Assembly: GCA_047971485.1 (NCBI GenBank)
Contig: JBKDZR010000072.1
Coordinates: 1-64,000 of the forward strand
Length of the DNA stretch: 64,000 bases
Source: JBKDZR01 sp047971485
GTDB taxonomy: Bacteria > Pseudomonadota > Alphaproteobacteria > Rhodobacterales > Rhodobacteraceae
Reading direction: 5' to 3'
Part shown: positions 1 to 8,866 of the stretch, one piece after another
How positions within the stretch are numbered: the first letter of the stretch is position 1
Layout of the letters: each line of letters begins with the position of its first letter
The notes under the pieces: model-generated
What the model was told of the DNA's origin: nothing
Databases searched by the model: none
Seen by the model: only the letters and a program-made list of their open reading frames with translations
Position numbers and translations under genes: made by a program

Positions 1-381
1 GGCTATGGACCGGTCGCGGCGCTCGGCGGGCTGCGGCCGAAATCGCGCGAAGTGCCGCCGCCGGTCAACGGCCTGTGGCGAAACGACAGTTTCCACAACT
101 ATGCCGATTATGCCCTCGGGCCCGATTTCCGTGCCGGACTGGCCGAACTCGTCGCCCTCGGCCGTGGCCGGACCGTCGCGGTGATGTGCGCCGAAGCCGT
201 CTGGTGGCGCTGCCACCGCCGCATCATCGCCGACTGGCTGCTGGCCGGCGGTGAGACAGTGCTGCATGTCATGGACGGCGGCCGCGCCGAGAGGGCCAGC
301 CTGACACCTGGCGCCGTCGTCAGCGCCGATGGATCCGTTTCCTATCCGTCGGCCGCCGCCGCCGCTAGCGGGGCGCGGTAG
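1..381 (+). CDS. DUF488 family protein (3' part)
   Basis: The frame is open from the first base and reads GYGPVAALGGLRPKS before the first in-frame methionine, so the gene begins left of the window. The LGGLRP stretch and the later CAEAVWWRCHRRIIADWL segment are typical of the DUF488 family. These are small proteins of unknown biochemical role with conserved Cys/Trp/Arg residues. The tail, after about residue 105, is alanine-rich and low-complexity. The gene runs toward the convergent copZ-like gene about 110 bases away. Family assignment is firm; function is unknown. Confidence 0.85.
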   Translation, partial: GYGPVAALGGLRPKSREVPPPVNGLWRNDSFHNYADYALGPDFRAGLAELVALGRGRTVAVMCAEAVWWRCHRRIIADWLLAGGETVLHVMDGGRAERASLTPGAVVSADGSVSYPSAAAAASGAR

Positions 382-493
382 CTGAGGCGGCGAGGCAGGC
401 AATAGAGGCGCGGGCAGTCGCGCGACCTGGGGGCGCGCGACCCAGGCGCGCGCCCGGAGCCGCAATTGGGGGCGCAATCGGGCGCGAAGGCGC

Positions 494-685
494 TCAGCCC
501 TCCATATAGCCGTTGTCGATCATCGCGGCGCGGATGGCGGATTCGGGCGCGGTGCTGCGGATCCGGGCGCGGCGGTTTTCGACATCGGTCTCGACCTCGG
601 CCTGCGGGTCGAGTTCGCGGATGGCCGCCGTGACGCCACGCGCGCAACCGCCGCAGGTCATGCCGGGAAGACTGAGATCGAGCAT
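494..685 (-). CDS. copZ: CopZ-like copper chaperone (HMA domain)
   Basis: This 63-residue protein is a single heavy-metal-associated domain. It has the metal-binding GMTCGGC motif at residues 8-14 (Cys11 and Cys14) in the first loop. Such proteins carry Cu(I) in the cytosol and hand it to a CopA-type ATPase. The start at 685 is chosen because AAAGGA lies just upstream and the domain begins there; an upstream in-frame ATG at 745 would add 20 residues with no domain. The gene is divergent from copA and has its own CueR-type operator, so both should be induced together by copper. Confidence 0.87.
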   Translation of the reverse strand: MLDLSLPGMTCGGCARGVTAAIRELDPQAEVETDVENRRARIRSTAPESAIRAAMIDNGYMEG

Positions 686-745
686 GCTGTATCCTTTCGG
701 TCGGGCGGAATGCCCGATATGGGGGGCGCTGGCCCCGCGGTCCAT

Positions 746-776
746 GAGATGGACCTTCCTGCCATGGCAAGGTCAA
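746..776 (-). promoter_or_regulatory. CueR/MerR-type promoter-operator of the copZ-like gene
   Basis: Read on the minus strand, a -35 box TTGACC (776-771) is separated by 19 bases from a -10-like CATCTC (751-746). The long spacer holds the imperfect dyad GACCTTCC...GCAAGGTC at 752-774. An overlong 19-bp spacer carrying an ACCTTSC...GCAAGGT dyad is the hallmark of MerR/CueR-activated promoters. A matching element serves copA on the other strand. Confidence 0.75.
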
Positions 777-801
777 GGGGCAGTCATGCACAATTTGCAT
801 C

Positions 802-832
802 TTGACCTTCCCATGATGGGAAGCCCCATATC
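802..832 (+). promoter_or_regulatory. CueR/MerR-type promoter-operator of copA-cueR
   Basis: TTGACC (802-807), a 19-base spacer and CATATC (827-832) lie 30 bases before the copA start. The spacer includes the dyad CTTCCC-ATGA-TGGGAAG. The box sequences and spacing mirror the promoter of the divergent copZ-like gene, which strongly suggests that both are controlled by the CueR-like protein encoded downstream of copA. Confidence 0.75.
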
Positions 833-862
833 GGCCACCACCAGACAGAGTGGAGATCCGAC

Positions 863-3331
863 ATGACCACCGCAACAGCAAGCCACGACAGCCTGCCGAT
901 CCTTGGCATGACCTGCGCCTCGTGCGTCGGCCGGGTGGAAAAGGCGATCGCCCGGGTGCCGGGGGTCAAGGGCGTGTCGGTGAACCTCGCCACCGAGCGG
1001 GCCGAGGTCGATTATGACGATCCGGCCGCCCGCCCGTCGGTTCTCGACGCGGTGGAGAAGGCCGGCTACGAGGTGCCCGCCGTCACGGTCGAGTTGAGCG
1101 TCGGCGGCATGACCTGCGCCACCTGTGTCGGCCGGGTGGAGAAGGCGGCGCTCTCGGTGCCGGGCGTGACCGCCGCCGCCGTCAACCTGGCGACCGAGCG
1201 GGCGACCGTGACCGGCGCCGGCGATCCGGCCGCACTGTCCCGCGCCGTCGCCGCCGCCATCGCCAGGGCCGGCTACGAGGCCCGTCCGGTGGTCGATCCG
1301 ATGGCCGCTGCCTCCGGGCAGGAGGATGCGCGTGCCGCCGACCGCGCCAGCCTGCGCCGCGATCTGATCGTCGCGGCCGCCCTCACCCTGCCGCTGTTCC
1401 TGGTCGAGATGGGCGCGCATCTGATCCCGGCCTTTCACATGTGGCTGATGATGAATGTCGATACCTTTGCGCTGCGGCTGGCCGAATTCGTCCTCGCCAC
1501 GGTGGTCCTGTTCGGGCCCGGCCTGCGATTCTGGCGCAAGGGGATCGCCGCCTATGCCGATCTTTCGCCCGACATGAATTCGCTGGTCATCACCGGTGCC
1601 GGCGCCGCCTGGGCCTATTCGGCGGTGGCGACCTTTGCCCCCGGCCTGCTGCCCGATGCGGCGAACGTGGTCTATTTCGAGAGCGCGGCGGTGATCGTCA
1701 CGCTGATCCTTCTGGGCAAGTATCTCGAGGCGCGGGCCAAGGGCCGGACCTCGGATGCGATCCGTCACCTGATGAACCTCGCCCCGGACACCGCCCATGT
1801 CGAGCGCGACGGCGCCTTTGTCGAGGCGCCCCTGGCCGAGATCCGCGCCGGCGATCTCTTGCAACTGCGGCCGGGCGACCGGGTGCCGGTCGACGGCAGG
1901 GTGGAAACCGGGCAGAGCTGGATCGACGAATCGATGCTGACCGGAGAGCCGGTTCCGGCAGAAAAGGGCCCGGGGGATGGCGTGACCGCCGGCACGGTGA
2001 ACGGCAACGGCAGCCTGACCTTTCGCGCCGAAAAGGTCGGCGCCGACACCATGCTGGCGCAGATCGTCCGCATGGTCGAAACCGCGCAGGGGGCGAAACT
2101 GCCGATTCAGGCCGCGGTCGACCGGGTGACGGCCTGGTTCGTGCCGGCGGTGCTGGCGGTGGCGGCGCTGACCTTTGTCGTCTGGCTGGTCTTCGGCCCC
2201 GAACCGGCGCTGTCGCACGCGCTGGTCGCTGCGGTGGCGGTGCTGATCATCGCCTGCCCCTGCGCCATGGGCCTGGCCACGCCGACCTCGATCATGGTGG
2301 GCACCGGGCGCGGCGCCGATCTGGGCATCCTGTTCCGGCGCGGCGAGGCGCTGCAGGCCCTGCAGGAAGTGCGCGTCGTCGCCCTCGACAAGACCGGCAC
2401 CCTGACCGAGGGCAAACCGCGCCTGACCGACCTGACCCTGGCCCAGGGCTTTGACCGCGCCGAGGTGCTGGCCGCCATTGCCGCGGTCGAGATAAAATCC
2501 GAACACCCGATCGCCCGCGCCCTGGTTGACGCGGCGACGGCCGAAGGGCTGGCCCTGCCACCGATCAGCGGCTTTGCCACGCAGACCGGGCTGGGCGTGT
2601 CGGCCGAAACCGGGGGCCGCCGTATTGCCGTGGGCGCGGATCGTTTCATGACCCATCTCGGGCTGGATCCCGGGCCGCTGGCCGATCAGGCCCGGGCCCT
2701 GGCCGAAGCCGGCAAGACACCGCTTTTCGCCGCACTTGGCGATCGGGTGGCAGCGGTTCTGGCGGTGGCCGATCCGATCAAGGAGACCACCCCCCAGGCC
2801 ATTGCCGCGCTGCATAGCATGGGCCTGAAGGTGGCGATGATCACCGGCGACAATGCCCGCACCGCCCGGGCCATCGCCAGTCAGCTTGGCATCGACGAGG
2901 TGGTGGCCGAGGTCCTGCCCGAGGGCAAGGTCCAGGCGATCGAACGCCTGCGCGCCACGGGCCGGCTGGCCTTTGTCGGCGACGGGATCAACGACGCCCC
3001 GGCGCTGGCAACGGCGGATGTAGGGATCGCCGTGGGCAATGGCACCGACATTGCCATCGAGGCCGCCGACCTGGTGCTGATGTCCGGCCGCCTGACTGCC
3101 GTGCCCGAGGCGATCGCCCTGTCCCGGGCGACGATCGGCAATATCCGCCAGAACCTGTTCTGGGCCTTCGCCTATAATACGGCGCTGATCCCGGTGGCGG
3201 CGGGGCTGCTCTGGCCCGTGCTGCTGTCTCCGGTCTTTGCCGCCGGCGCCATGGCCATGTCTTCGGTCTTTGTACTGGGCAATGCGCTGCGGTTGCGGCG
3301 GTTCAAACCAATCAAGGGGGAAACGGCATGA
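863..3331 (+). CDS. copA: Cu(I)-exporting P1B-type ATPase
   Basis: This 822-residue inner-membrane pump exports Cu(I) at the cost of ATP. Two N-terminal HMA domains carry GMTCASC (about residues 15-21) and GMTCATC (about 83-89). The transmembrane metal site is CPC at residues 465-467. The phosphorylated aspartate is D509 in DKTGT. The actuator motif TGEP, the SEHPIA motif of the nucleotide-binding domain and GDGINDAP are all present, so the enzyme looks complete. The CPC signature and the CueR-like neighbour point to copper or silver. Its last codons overlap the start of the regulator gene (ATGA), making one copA-cueR transcript. Confidence 0.96.
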   Translation: MTTATASHDSLPILGMTCASCVGRVEKAIARVPGVKGVSVNLATERAEVDYDDPAARPSVLDAVEKAGYEVPAVTVELSVGGMTCATCVGRVEKAALSVPGVTAAAVNLATERATVTGAGDPAALSRAVAAAIARAGYEARPVVDPMAAASGQEDARAADRASLRRDLIVAAALTLPLFLVEMGAHLIPAFHMWLMMNVDTFALRLAEFVLATVVLFGPGLRFWRKGIAAYADLSPDMNSLVITGAGAAWAYSAVATFAPGLLPDAANVVYFESAAVIVTLILLGKYLEARAKGRTSDAIRHLMNLAPDTAHVERDGAFVEAPLAEIRAGDLLQLRPGDRVPVDGRVETGQSWIDESMLTGEPVPAEKGPGDGVTAGTVNGNGSLTFRAEKVGADTMLAQIVRMVETAQGAKLPIQAAVDRVTAWFVPAVLAVAALTFVVWLVFGPEPALSHALVAAVAVLIIACPCAMGLATPTSIMVGTGRGADLGILFRRGEALQALQEVRVVALDKTGTLTEGKPRLTDLTLAQGFDRAEVLAAIAAVEIKSEHPIARALVDAATAEGLALPPISGFATQTGLGVSAETGGRRIAVGADRFMTHLGLDPGPLADQARALAEAGKTPLFAALGDRVAAVLAVADPIKETTPQAIAALHSMGLKVAMITGDNARTARAIASQLGIDEVVAEVLPEGKVQAIERLRATGRLAFVGDGINDAPALATADVGIAVGNGTDIAIEAADLVLMSGRLTAVPEAIALSRATIGNIRQNLFWAFAYNTALIPVAAGLLWPVLLSPVFAAGAMAMSSVFVLGNALRLRRFKPIKGETA

Positions 3332-3738
3332 AGATTGGCGACGCGGCCCACGCCTCGGGCGTTTCGGCCAAGATGATCCGCTATTACGAATCCATCGGTC
3401 TGATCCCCCGGGTCGCGCGCAGCCCGGCCGGCTATCGCAGCTATGGCCTCCGCGAGGTACAGATGCTGCGTTTTATCCGCCGCGCCCGCGACCTGGGATT
3501 TCCGGTGGCCACCATTCAGGACCTGCTGGCCCTGTGGCGCGATCAGGACCGGCACAGCAGCGATGTCAAGCGGCTGGCCCTGGACCATGTCGCAACCCTG
3601 GACCGCAAGATCGCCGAGATGCAATCCATGGCTGCAACCCTGCGCCATCTGGCCAAGGCCTGCTCTGGCGACGACCGCCCTGACTGCCCGATCCTGGAAG
3701 ATCTGGGCGGCCCGACAGGCAGCCCCGCACCGACATGA
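3328..3738 (+). CDS. cueR: CueR-like MerR-family copper-responsive regulator
   Basis: This 136-residue MerR-family activator has the N-terminal winged helix (MKIGDAAHASGVSAKMIRYY), the dimerisation helix and a C-terminal metal-binding loop. Cys112 and Cys120 (CSGDDRPDCPI) sit at the same numbering as the Cu(I) ligands of E. coli CueR. The start overlaps the copA stop by four bases, so translation is probably coupled. It likely activates both the copZ-like gene and its own operon through the two 19-bp-spacer promoters between them. Confidence 0.92.
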   Translation: MKIGDAAHASGVSAKMIRYYESIGLIPRVARSPAGYRSYGLREVQMLRFIRRARDLGFPVATIQDLLALWRDQDRHSSDVKRLALDHVATLDRKIAEMQSMAATLRHLAKACSGDDRPDCPILEDLGGPTGSPAPT

Positions 3739-3834
3739 GGGGACGCCGGCGCAAGGCCGGCCGCCCTGTTACACGCCAAGATCCGCAGTGTGCAGCGCCC
3801 GGGGCCACTGTGACCCGGGCATCCACGAGATTCA

Positions 3835-5523
3835 CTAGCGCGAATACAGCCGATCCAGCCGGACAAAGCGGCCAAGGGCGATCAGCGCCAGGGTGGTGAT
3901 GACGATCAGCACCGCGGAAATCGCATGGGCCGTGGGTTCCAGGGCAAAGGTGGCTTCGGAATAGATCCGCACCGGCAGGGTGGTCAGCCGTGCCGTGGTC
4001 AGAAAACTGGTCACGGTCACCTCCCCAAAGCTCATCAGGAAGCCGACCAGACCGGCAGCGAACAGCCCCGGCATCAGCGCCGGCAGGATGATCAGCAGGA
4101 AACGGCGCGGCGCATTGGCCCCTAGGCTGGCCGCCGCTTCCTCCAGCGCCGGATCCAGCGACATCACCGAGGTGGACAAAAGCGTGATCACAAAAGGCAG
4201 GATCACCACCACATGGATCGCCACCAGCCCCAGGAAGGGTGGGATGACAATGTAGATCTGCAACAGCTTCAGCATCCCCACCGCAATCGCGATCCCCGGC
4301 AGCGACAGGGGCAACATCCAGAAGGCCAGCAGAACGCCACGCCCCCGGAACGGATAGCGCGCCAGGGCAAAGGCCGCCGGCAGCGCCAGGGCCAACGCGA
4401 CAAGCACGGTGACAACAGCCAGCTTGACCGACACCAGAAAGGTATCGGTGTAATCGCCATCAATCAGTACCCGGCGGTACCATTCCAGGGTGAACCCGCG
4501 AAAACCGGCGGCCGTGGCCAGGGGCACATCGTTGAAGCTCTGGATCACGACCAGAACCAGGGGCAGGATCAGCAGCCCGATGGCGGCCAACAGCACAATC
4601 CGGCTGGCAAGTGGCCCCACCCGCTCAATCCCCACGGCCAGGATCGGCGGGATCGTCCAGGGCCGGCGCGGCACACCCTGGCGCCAGGTCATGAACCGTC
4701 CCAGCCCCACGGTGATCAGCGCGATAAAGGCCAACCCGATCAGCGTCATCACCAGCGATAGCGCCGAGGCCAGCGTCGCGTTCAGGTTGCTGATCGCCTC
4801 GTTCAGCACCAGCATGCCGATGGTCCACACCTTCTTGCCACCCAGCAGCGTGGCCGAGACATAGGAGGTGACCGTCATCAAAAACACCACGATGATCCCC
4901 GACCGCAACCCCGGCAGCGAGATCGGGAAATCCACCGTCAGGAAACGAATGGCGGGTGAGGCCCCCAGGCTTTCCGCCGCCTCATGGATCCGCGGCGAGG
5001 TATTCTGCAGGTTGTCATACAGCGCCAGCACCATGAACGGCATGAACACCTGGGTCAGCGCCACGATCACCGCACCATGGGTGAACAGCATGTGGTCGAA
5101 CGGGCCGATGCCGAACAGGCCGGCAAAGCTGTTGATCAGCCCGGTGGGCGACAACAGCAGAATGATGCCCAGCGACCGCACCACCACATTGGTCAACAGC
5201 GGGATCAGGATCACCGCAAAGGCCAGCGCCCGCCACCGCGCCGGCATCCGCGCCAGCCAATAGGCCAGCGGATAGGCCAGGATCGCCGAAACCGCCGTGA
5301 CCACCACGCCCAGTGCGACGGTCTCGGCGATCACCGACAGATAGAACGGATCGGACAGGATCATACCGAACTGCACAAGCGAGGGCGATTGCAGAACCGG
5401 ACCGAAAGGAGATGGAAATTCGTGCAGCGACAACAACACGACAACCATCACCGGCGCGGCAAAGGCCAACAACAGCCACAGCGTGACAGGGGCAGAAAGA
5501 ACCGGCCCGATCCAGCGGGTCAT
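3835..5523 (-). CDS. ABC transporter permease, two fused MetI-like domains
   Basis: This 562-residue inner-membrane protein contains two successive binding-protein-dependent permease domains. Each has an EAA loop (EAAESLGAS near residue 190; EEAAASLGAN near residue 465) that contacts the ATPase. It resembles a PotB-PotC fusion of polyamine-type importers, so a single polypeptide can form the channel. The ATG at 5523 overlaps the stop of the substrate-binding gene (ATGA); the open frame upstream of it carries no domain. It is the last gene of the creatininase transporter operon. Substrate cannot be read from sequence. Confidence 0.88.
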   Translation of the reverse strand: MTRWIGPVLSAPVTLWLLLAFAAPVMVVVLLSLHEFPSPFGPVLQSPSLVQFGMILSDPFYLSVIAETVALGVVVTAVSAILAYPLAYWLARMPARWRALAFAVILIPLLTNVVVRSLGIILLLSPTGLINSFAGLFGIGPFDHMLFTHGAVIVALTQVFMPFMVLALYDNLQNTSPRIHEAAESLGASPAIRFLTVDFPISLPGLRSGIIVVFLMTVTSYVSATLLGGKKVWTIGMLVLNEAISNLNATLASALSLVMTLIGLAFIALITVGLGRFMTWRQGVPRRPWTIPPILAVGIERVGPLASRIVLLAAIGLLILPLVLVVIQSFNDVPLATAAGFRGFTLEWYRRVLIDGDYTDTFLVSVKLAVVTVLVALALALPAAFALARYPFRGRGVLLAFWMLPLSLPGIAIAVGMLKLLQIYIVIPPFLGLVAIHVVVILPFVITLLSTSVMSLDPALEEAAASLGANAPRRFLLIILPALMPGLFAAGLVGFLMSFGEVTVTSFLTTARLTTLPVRIYSEATFALEPTAHAISAVLIVITTLALIALGRFVRLDRLYSR

Positions 5524-6560
5524 CTTGCGATCTCGCGGTCGACCTTGGCCTGCCATTCGGCGCGATGGGCGTTGATGTAGTCCCAGTCGAAATCGACCAG
5601 ATTGGTCACATCGCCACCGGTGATGATCTTGCCCTCAAGATCCGCCGGCGTCTCGAAATTGGTGATCGTTGGCGAATAGTAGATCTCGCGCGCATAGGCC
5701 AGCATGGTCTCGGGTTCCAGATGCAGGTTGATCCATTCCTCGGCCAGCGTCTGGTTGCGCGTGCCTTCGGTGATGCAGGCCACGTTCATGGTCACGGCCA
5801 TGCCCTCGACCGGGTTGGCAATCACACAATCGGGATTGCGGGTCTCGGCATATTTCCGGGTGAAGGACGCGAATTCCACCGACAGGTCAGCCACATCCTG
5901 ATCCAGCATCTCATAAAGCTGCGCCTGGGAACTTTGCAGACCCGGGAAAGGTTTCAGTTCCTTGACCTTTTCCACAACCTTGTCGAACTCCTCGACCCCA
6001 AAGCCCCAGGCCTTGGCCGTCATCATCAGCGCCGAGATGCCTTCGGCCCCCAGCCCGTCCGGCCAGGCGATGCGGCCCTTCCATTCCGGGTTCCACATAT
6101 CCTTCCATGACGTGATCGGGGTTTTCGCTGCCGTGCCGTCATAAACGATCGTGCAGGGATTGAAGGCCACGCCATAACCGCCCTTGCGCGCCAGCGGATA
6201 GAGGTTCTCGAAATTGGCTACCGCCGGCGTCGGCGCCTGGGTCACACCATCGGCCACGGCCTGACGGCTTTCATAGATGTTCAGATACAACACATCGAAA
6301 CTGGGCCGACCGCGTTCGGCATAGGCGCGTGCCCGGCGCTCGCCCGTCCCCCCCAGAACATAGGACACCTTGCAGCCGTATTTCTCGACCAGCTTGGGCT
6401 CGATATGGGCCTTGACGATCTTTTCCTGCGCGCCCCCCCAGATGCCGACCACCAGTTCATCGCCGGGTTTCGGCTGCGCATGGGCAGGGCGGATGAAATG
6501 GGCCGGCGCGGCCAGACCGGCGGCGGCCAGAACGGTAAACTGTCTGCGGTTAAGGGTCAT
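5520..6560 (-). CDS. ABC transporter periplasmic substrate-binding protein (PotD-like)
   Basis: The 346-residue protein starts MTLNRRQF with a twin-arginine-like signal and an Ala-rich export segment ending near PAHA (about residue 28), so it is probably exported folded. The rest fits extracellular solute-binding proteins of the PotD/AfuA type (VVGIWGGAQEKI near the mature N-terminus). The second ATG (6560) is preferred to 6566 because AGGAG lies six bases before it but directly abuts the first. It lies between the ATPase gene and the fused permease. The ligand is unknown; the linked creatininase-family enzyme suggests a cyclic amide or amidine compound (inference). Confidence 0.88.
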   Translation of the reverse strand: MTLNRRQFTVLAAAGLAAPAHFIRPAHAQPKPGDELVVGIWGGAQEKIVKAHIEPKLVEKYGCKVSYVLGGTGERRARAYAERGRPSFDVLYLNIYESRQAVADGVTQAPTPAVANFENLYPLARKGGYGVAFNPCTIVYDGTAAKTPITSWKDMWNPEWKGRIAWPDGLGAEGISALMMTAKAWGFGVEEFDKVVEKVKELKPFPGLQSSQAQLYEMLDQDVADLSVEFASFTRKYAETRNPDCVIANPVEGMAVTMNVACITEGTRNQTLAEEWINLHLEPETMLAYAREIYYSPTITNFETPADLEGKIITGGDVTNLVDFDWDYINAHRAEWQAKVDREIAR

Positions 6561-6589
6561 TGCCATCTCCTGTTGGGATGTGTTGGGGG

Positions 6590-7621
6590 TTAGGGAATGA
6601 AGGTAATCGCGCCAGGCAGCGCCTGAACCGAGGCCGTTGCCCCGGCGGGCGGCGGCGGCACATCTGATGGCACGATCAGACGCACCGGCCCGCTGGCCGT
6701 GGTCAGGTCAATCTCGAAGGTTTCACCCAGATAATTCACCGTGGTGATCGTGCCCGACAGGGACAGCGGCCCCATCGGCCCCTCTCCCAGCCGCAGACGC
6801 GACGCGCGCAGGATGATCTGGCGCATACCTTCGGGGGCACCGTCACACCGCAGCCCACGGGCCGTGAACACCCCCTCGGCCACCCGTCCCTCGATCACCG
6901 TACGCGCCCCCAGGAAGCCGGCGGTAAAGGCCGATTTCGGCGCATCGCACAGGGCCTGAGGCGTGCCGAGTTCGCGGATATAACCGCCCTCCATCACCGC
7001 GATCCGGTCGGACATGGACAGGGCTTCCTGCTGGTCATGGGTGACGAACAGCGTTGTGATGCCCAAGCGTTGCTGAAGAGACCGGATTTCATCGCGCATT
7101 TCGGCCCGCAGGTTGGCATCAAGGTTGGACAGGGGTTCGTCCAGCAACAGCACCTCGGGTTCGATGACCAGCGCGCGCGCCAGGGCCACACGCTGCTGCT
7201 GACCACCCGACAGGTTGCCCGGCAACCGGTCGGCAAAGGCCCCCAGCCCCACCGTTTCCAGCGTCGCCCGGGCCCGTTCCAACCGCACCGCCGTCGGCAC
7301 GTTGCGCATCCGCAGCCCGAAAGCCACGTTCTCCAACGCCGACAGATGCGGAAACAACGCATAGCTTTGAAAAACCACGCCAATATTACGCTTGTGCGGT
7401 GGCAGGCGGGTGATCTCGGCCCCATTCAGCATGATATGGCCCCGGGCGGGGGGCACAAAGCCGGCGATCATCCGCAAAGTCGTGGTCTTGCCACAACCCG
7501 AGGGGCCAAGCAGGGACAGCAGCTCACCCTTCTCAATCTCCAGGGTCAGCTGATCCACGGCCACCGAGGATCCGTACATCGCGGTGATCGCATCAAGTAA
7601 AAGATAACGACGATCACGCAT
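6590..7621 (-). CDS. ABC transporter ATP-binding protein (PotA-like)
   Basis: This 343-residue ATPase has Walker A GPSGCGKT (residues 39-46), the signature LSGGQQQR (137-144), Walker B VLLLDE (157-162) and the H-loop THDQQEA. A TOBE-type domain fills the last 100 residues, as in PotA/FbpC importers. The chosen ATG (7621) overlaps the creatininase stop by eight bases; the frame stays open upstream for 58 codons, but that stretch only shadows the creatininase gene. It powers the fused permease of the same operon. Confidence 0.92.
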   Translation of the reverse strand: MRDRRYLLLDAITAMYGSSVAVDQLTLEIEKGELLSLLGPSGCGKTTTLRMIAGFVPPARGHIMLNGAEITRLPPHKRNIGVVFQSYALFPHLSALENVAFGLRMRNVPTAVRLERARATLETVGLGAFADRLPGNLSGGQQQRVALARALVIEPEVLLLDEPLSNLDANLRAEMRDEIRSLQQRLGITTLFVTHDQQEALSMSDRIAVMEGGYIRELGTPQALCDAPKSAFTAGFLGARTVIEGRVAEGVFTARGLRCDGAPEGMRQIILRASRLRLGEGPMGPLSLSGTITTVNYLGETFEIDLTTASGPVRLIVPSDVPPPPAGATASVQALPGAITFIP

Positions 7622-8432
7622 CGTGGAACATGGTCTTCTGGGTGATGCGGTCCATCGGATACTCGGCGACCTCGCGCAACAGCGCGATGAAGCGCTCGGC
7701 CCCGCGATCCAGGGCAATCCGGCCCCGTTCTGTATCGGCGGCGGCCGCATTGCCGCAGGCGCCCGAAGGATGCAGATCCTGGGTTTCCCAGCCAAAGCCG
7801 ACCCGCCCCTCCGGGGTCAGAACGGCATTGTTGCGCGCCATCTCGACCGAGCTGGGGACGAAATCGGCCGCCTGGTCCATGGCCACCAGATCGGGATGCA
7901 GATCCAGCATGGCCGAGGTCTCGTATTCCCCGCCATGGATCCCGTGGGTCAGTTCCGACACCGAAAACAGATCCGAGAAATCGGCATCCGCCGAGGCCCA
8001 GGCCGAAACCGCGAACATCCCCAGCTTGACCCGCAATTCCCGCACGACAATTTCCATGACCTGCGGCTGGCCGCCATGGGAATTGGCAAAGACGATCTTG
8101 CGACAGCCCGCGCGCCAGACGCTTTCGGCAACCTCGTACCACATGCGGGCCAGGGTTTCGTAACTCAGCGTCAGGGTTCCGGGATATTCGATATGCTCAA
8201 CGGATTTGCCCACCGGCAGCATCGGCAGGATCAGCACTGGCAGGTCATCGGGCAGCTTTTCGGCCACGCGCGCCATGATCCCGGCATTGATCGCGCTGTC
8301 GACACGCACCGGCAAATGCGGCCCGTGCTGTTCCACCGCAGCAACCGGCAACACCGCGACAACCTTGCTCATATCCAGTTCTGCGAACTCCTTGGCGGTC
8401 AGGTCCCACCACCAGTTCGATTTGAGTTTCAT
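7614..8432 (-). CDS. Creatininase-family amidohydrolase
   Basis: This 272-residue protein carries the family's metal-site motifs: VEQHGPHLP (E34, H36), the SVEHIEYPGTLTLS segment, NSHGGQ and the HGGEYETS block. Characterised members are creatininases, the 3-dehydro-scyllo-inosose hydrolase and MftE-type peptidases; all hydrolyse amide or ring bonds at a dinuclear metal site. The protein has no signal peptide and should act in the cytosol. It is the first gene of an operon with a complete ABC importer, which suggests it processes the imported compound. True creatininase activity is not implied. Confidence 0.88.
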   Translation of the reverse strand: MKLKSNWWWDLTAKEFAELDMSKVVAVLPVAAVEQHGPHLPVRVDSAINAGIMARVAEKLPDDLPVLILPMLPVGKSVEHIEYPGTLTLSYETLARMWYEVAESVWRAGCRKIVFANSHGGQPQVMEIVVRELRVKLGMFAVSAWASADADFSDLFSVSELTHGIHGGEYETSAMLDLHPDLVAMDQAADFVPSSVEMARNNAVLTPEGRVGFGWETQDLHPSGACGNAAAADTERGRIALDRGAERFIALLREVAEYPMDRITQKTMFHDA

Positions 8433-8866
8433 CGCATCCTCACCTGCGTTTTCCCGGGGGTATGCCCCAGTGAACCCACCGTGAAGCCGACTGAAAAGGC
8501 ATCAATATTCGCGATCAGCGTTGCATTTTTAAGAACGAACGACACAAGGCCTGACACGTCCAATGGCAGCCCAATGGCCGCTGGCGCCCAGTTTTCCCCA
8601 GAAAACCCCTATTTATGCAGGTTTCCCCGACCTCTGCCGAGCAGACAGCGGACGCGGGTTGCCAAACCGGCAATGCATCGGGCGGGAAACCCCCAGCAAA
8701 GCCGCGTGCGACAAAAGTGACCGATCCCGGCCCCTTGCCCGAAAATCAGGCAAACTTTGGGAAAAGGAGCAGATGTTGATCTTTTTCGGAATGGATATCC
8801 GGCCGCCCCTGCCACCGAAAGATTCGCGCGGTTCCGACCTCAGGGCCGATCCCGGCCCCGTGCCTG
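8433..8866. other. 434-bp intergenic region with a near-perfect direct repeat
   Basis: This stretch lies between the creatininase operon and riboflavin synthase, both on the minus strand, and should hold the operon promoter. CCGATCCCGGCCCC followed by KTGCC occurs at 8721-8739 and again at 8846-8864 (18 of 19 bases identical). A short plus-strand frame starts at 8773 behind AAGGAG but runs into riboflavin synthase and has no recognisable product. Nothing else was identified. Confidence 0.45.

Noticed and set aside
773..2815. 680-codon open frame antisense to copA
   Set aside because: It is the complementary shadow of a GC-rich gene: low-complexity Gly/Arg/His text, no known motif and no ribosome-binding site. 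copA itself is complete in the other frame.
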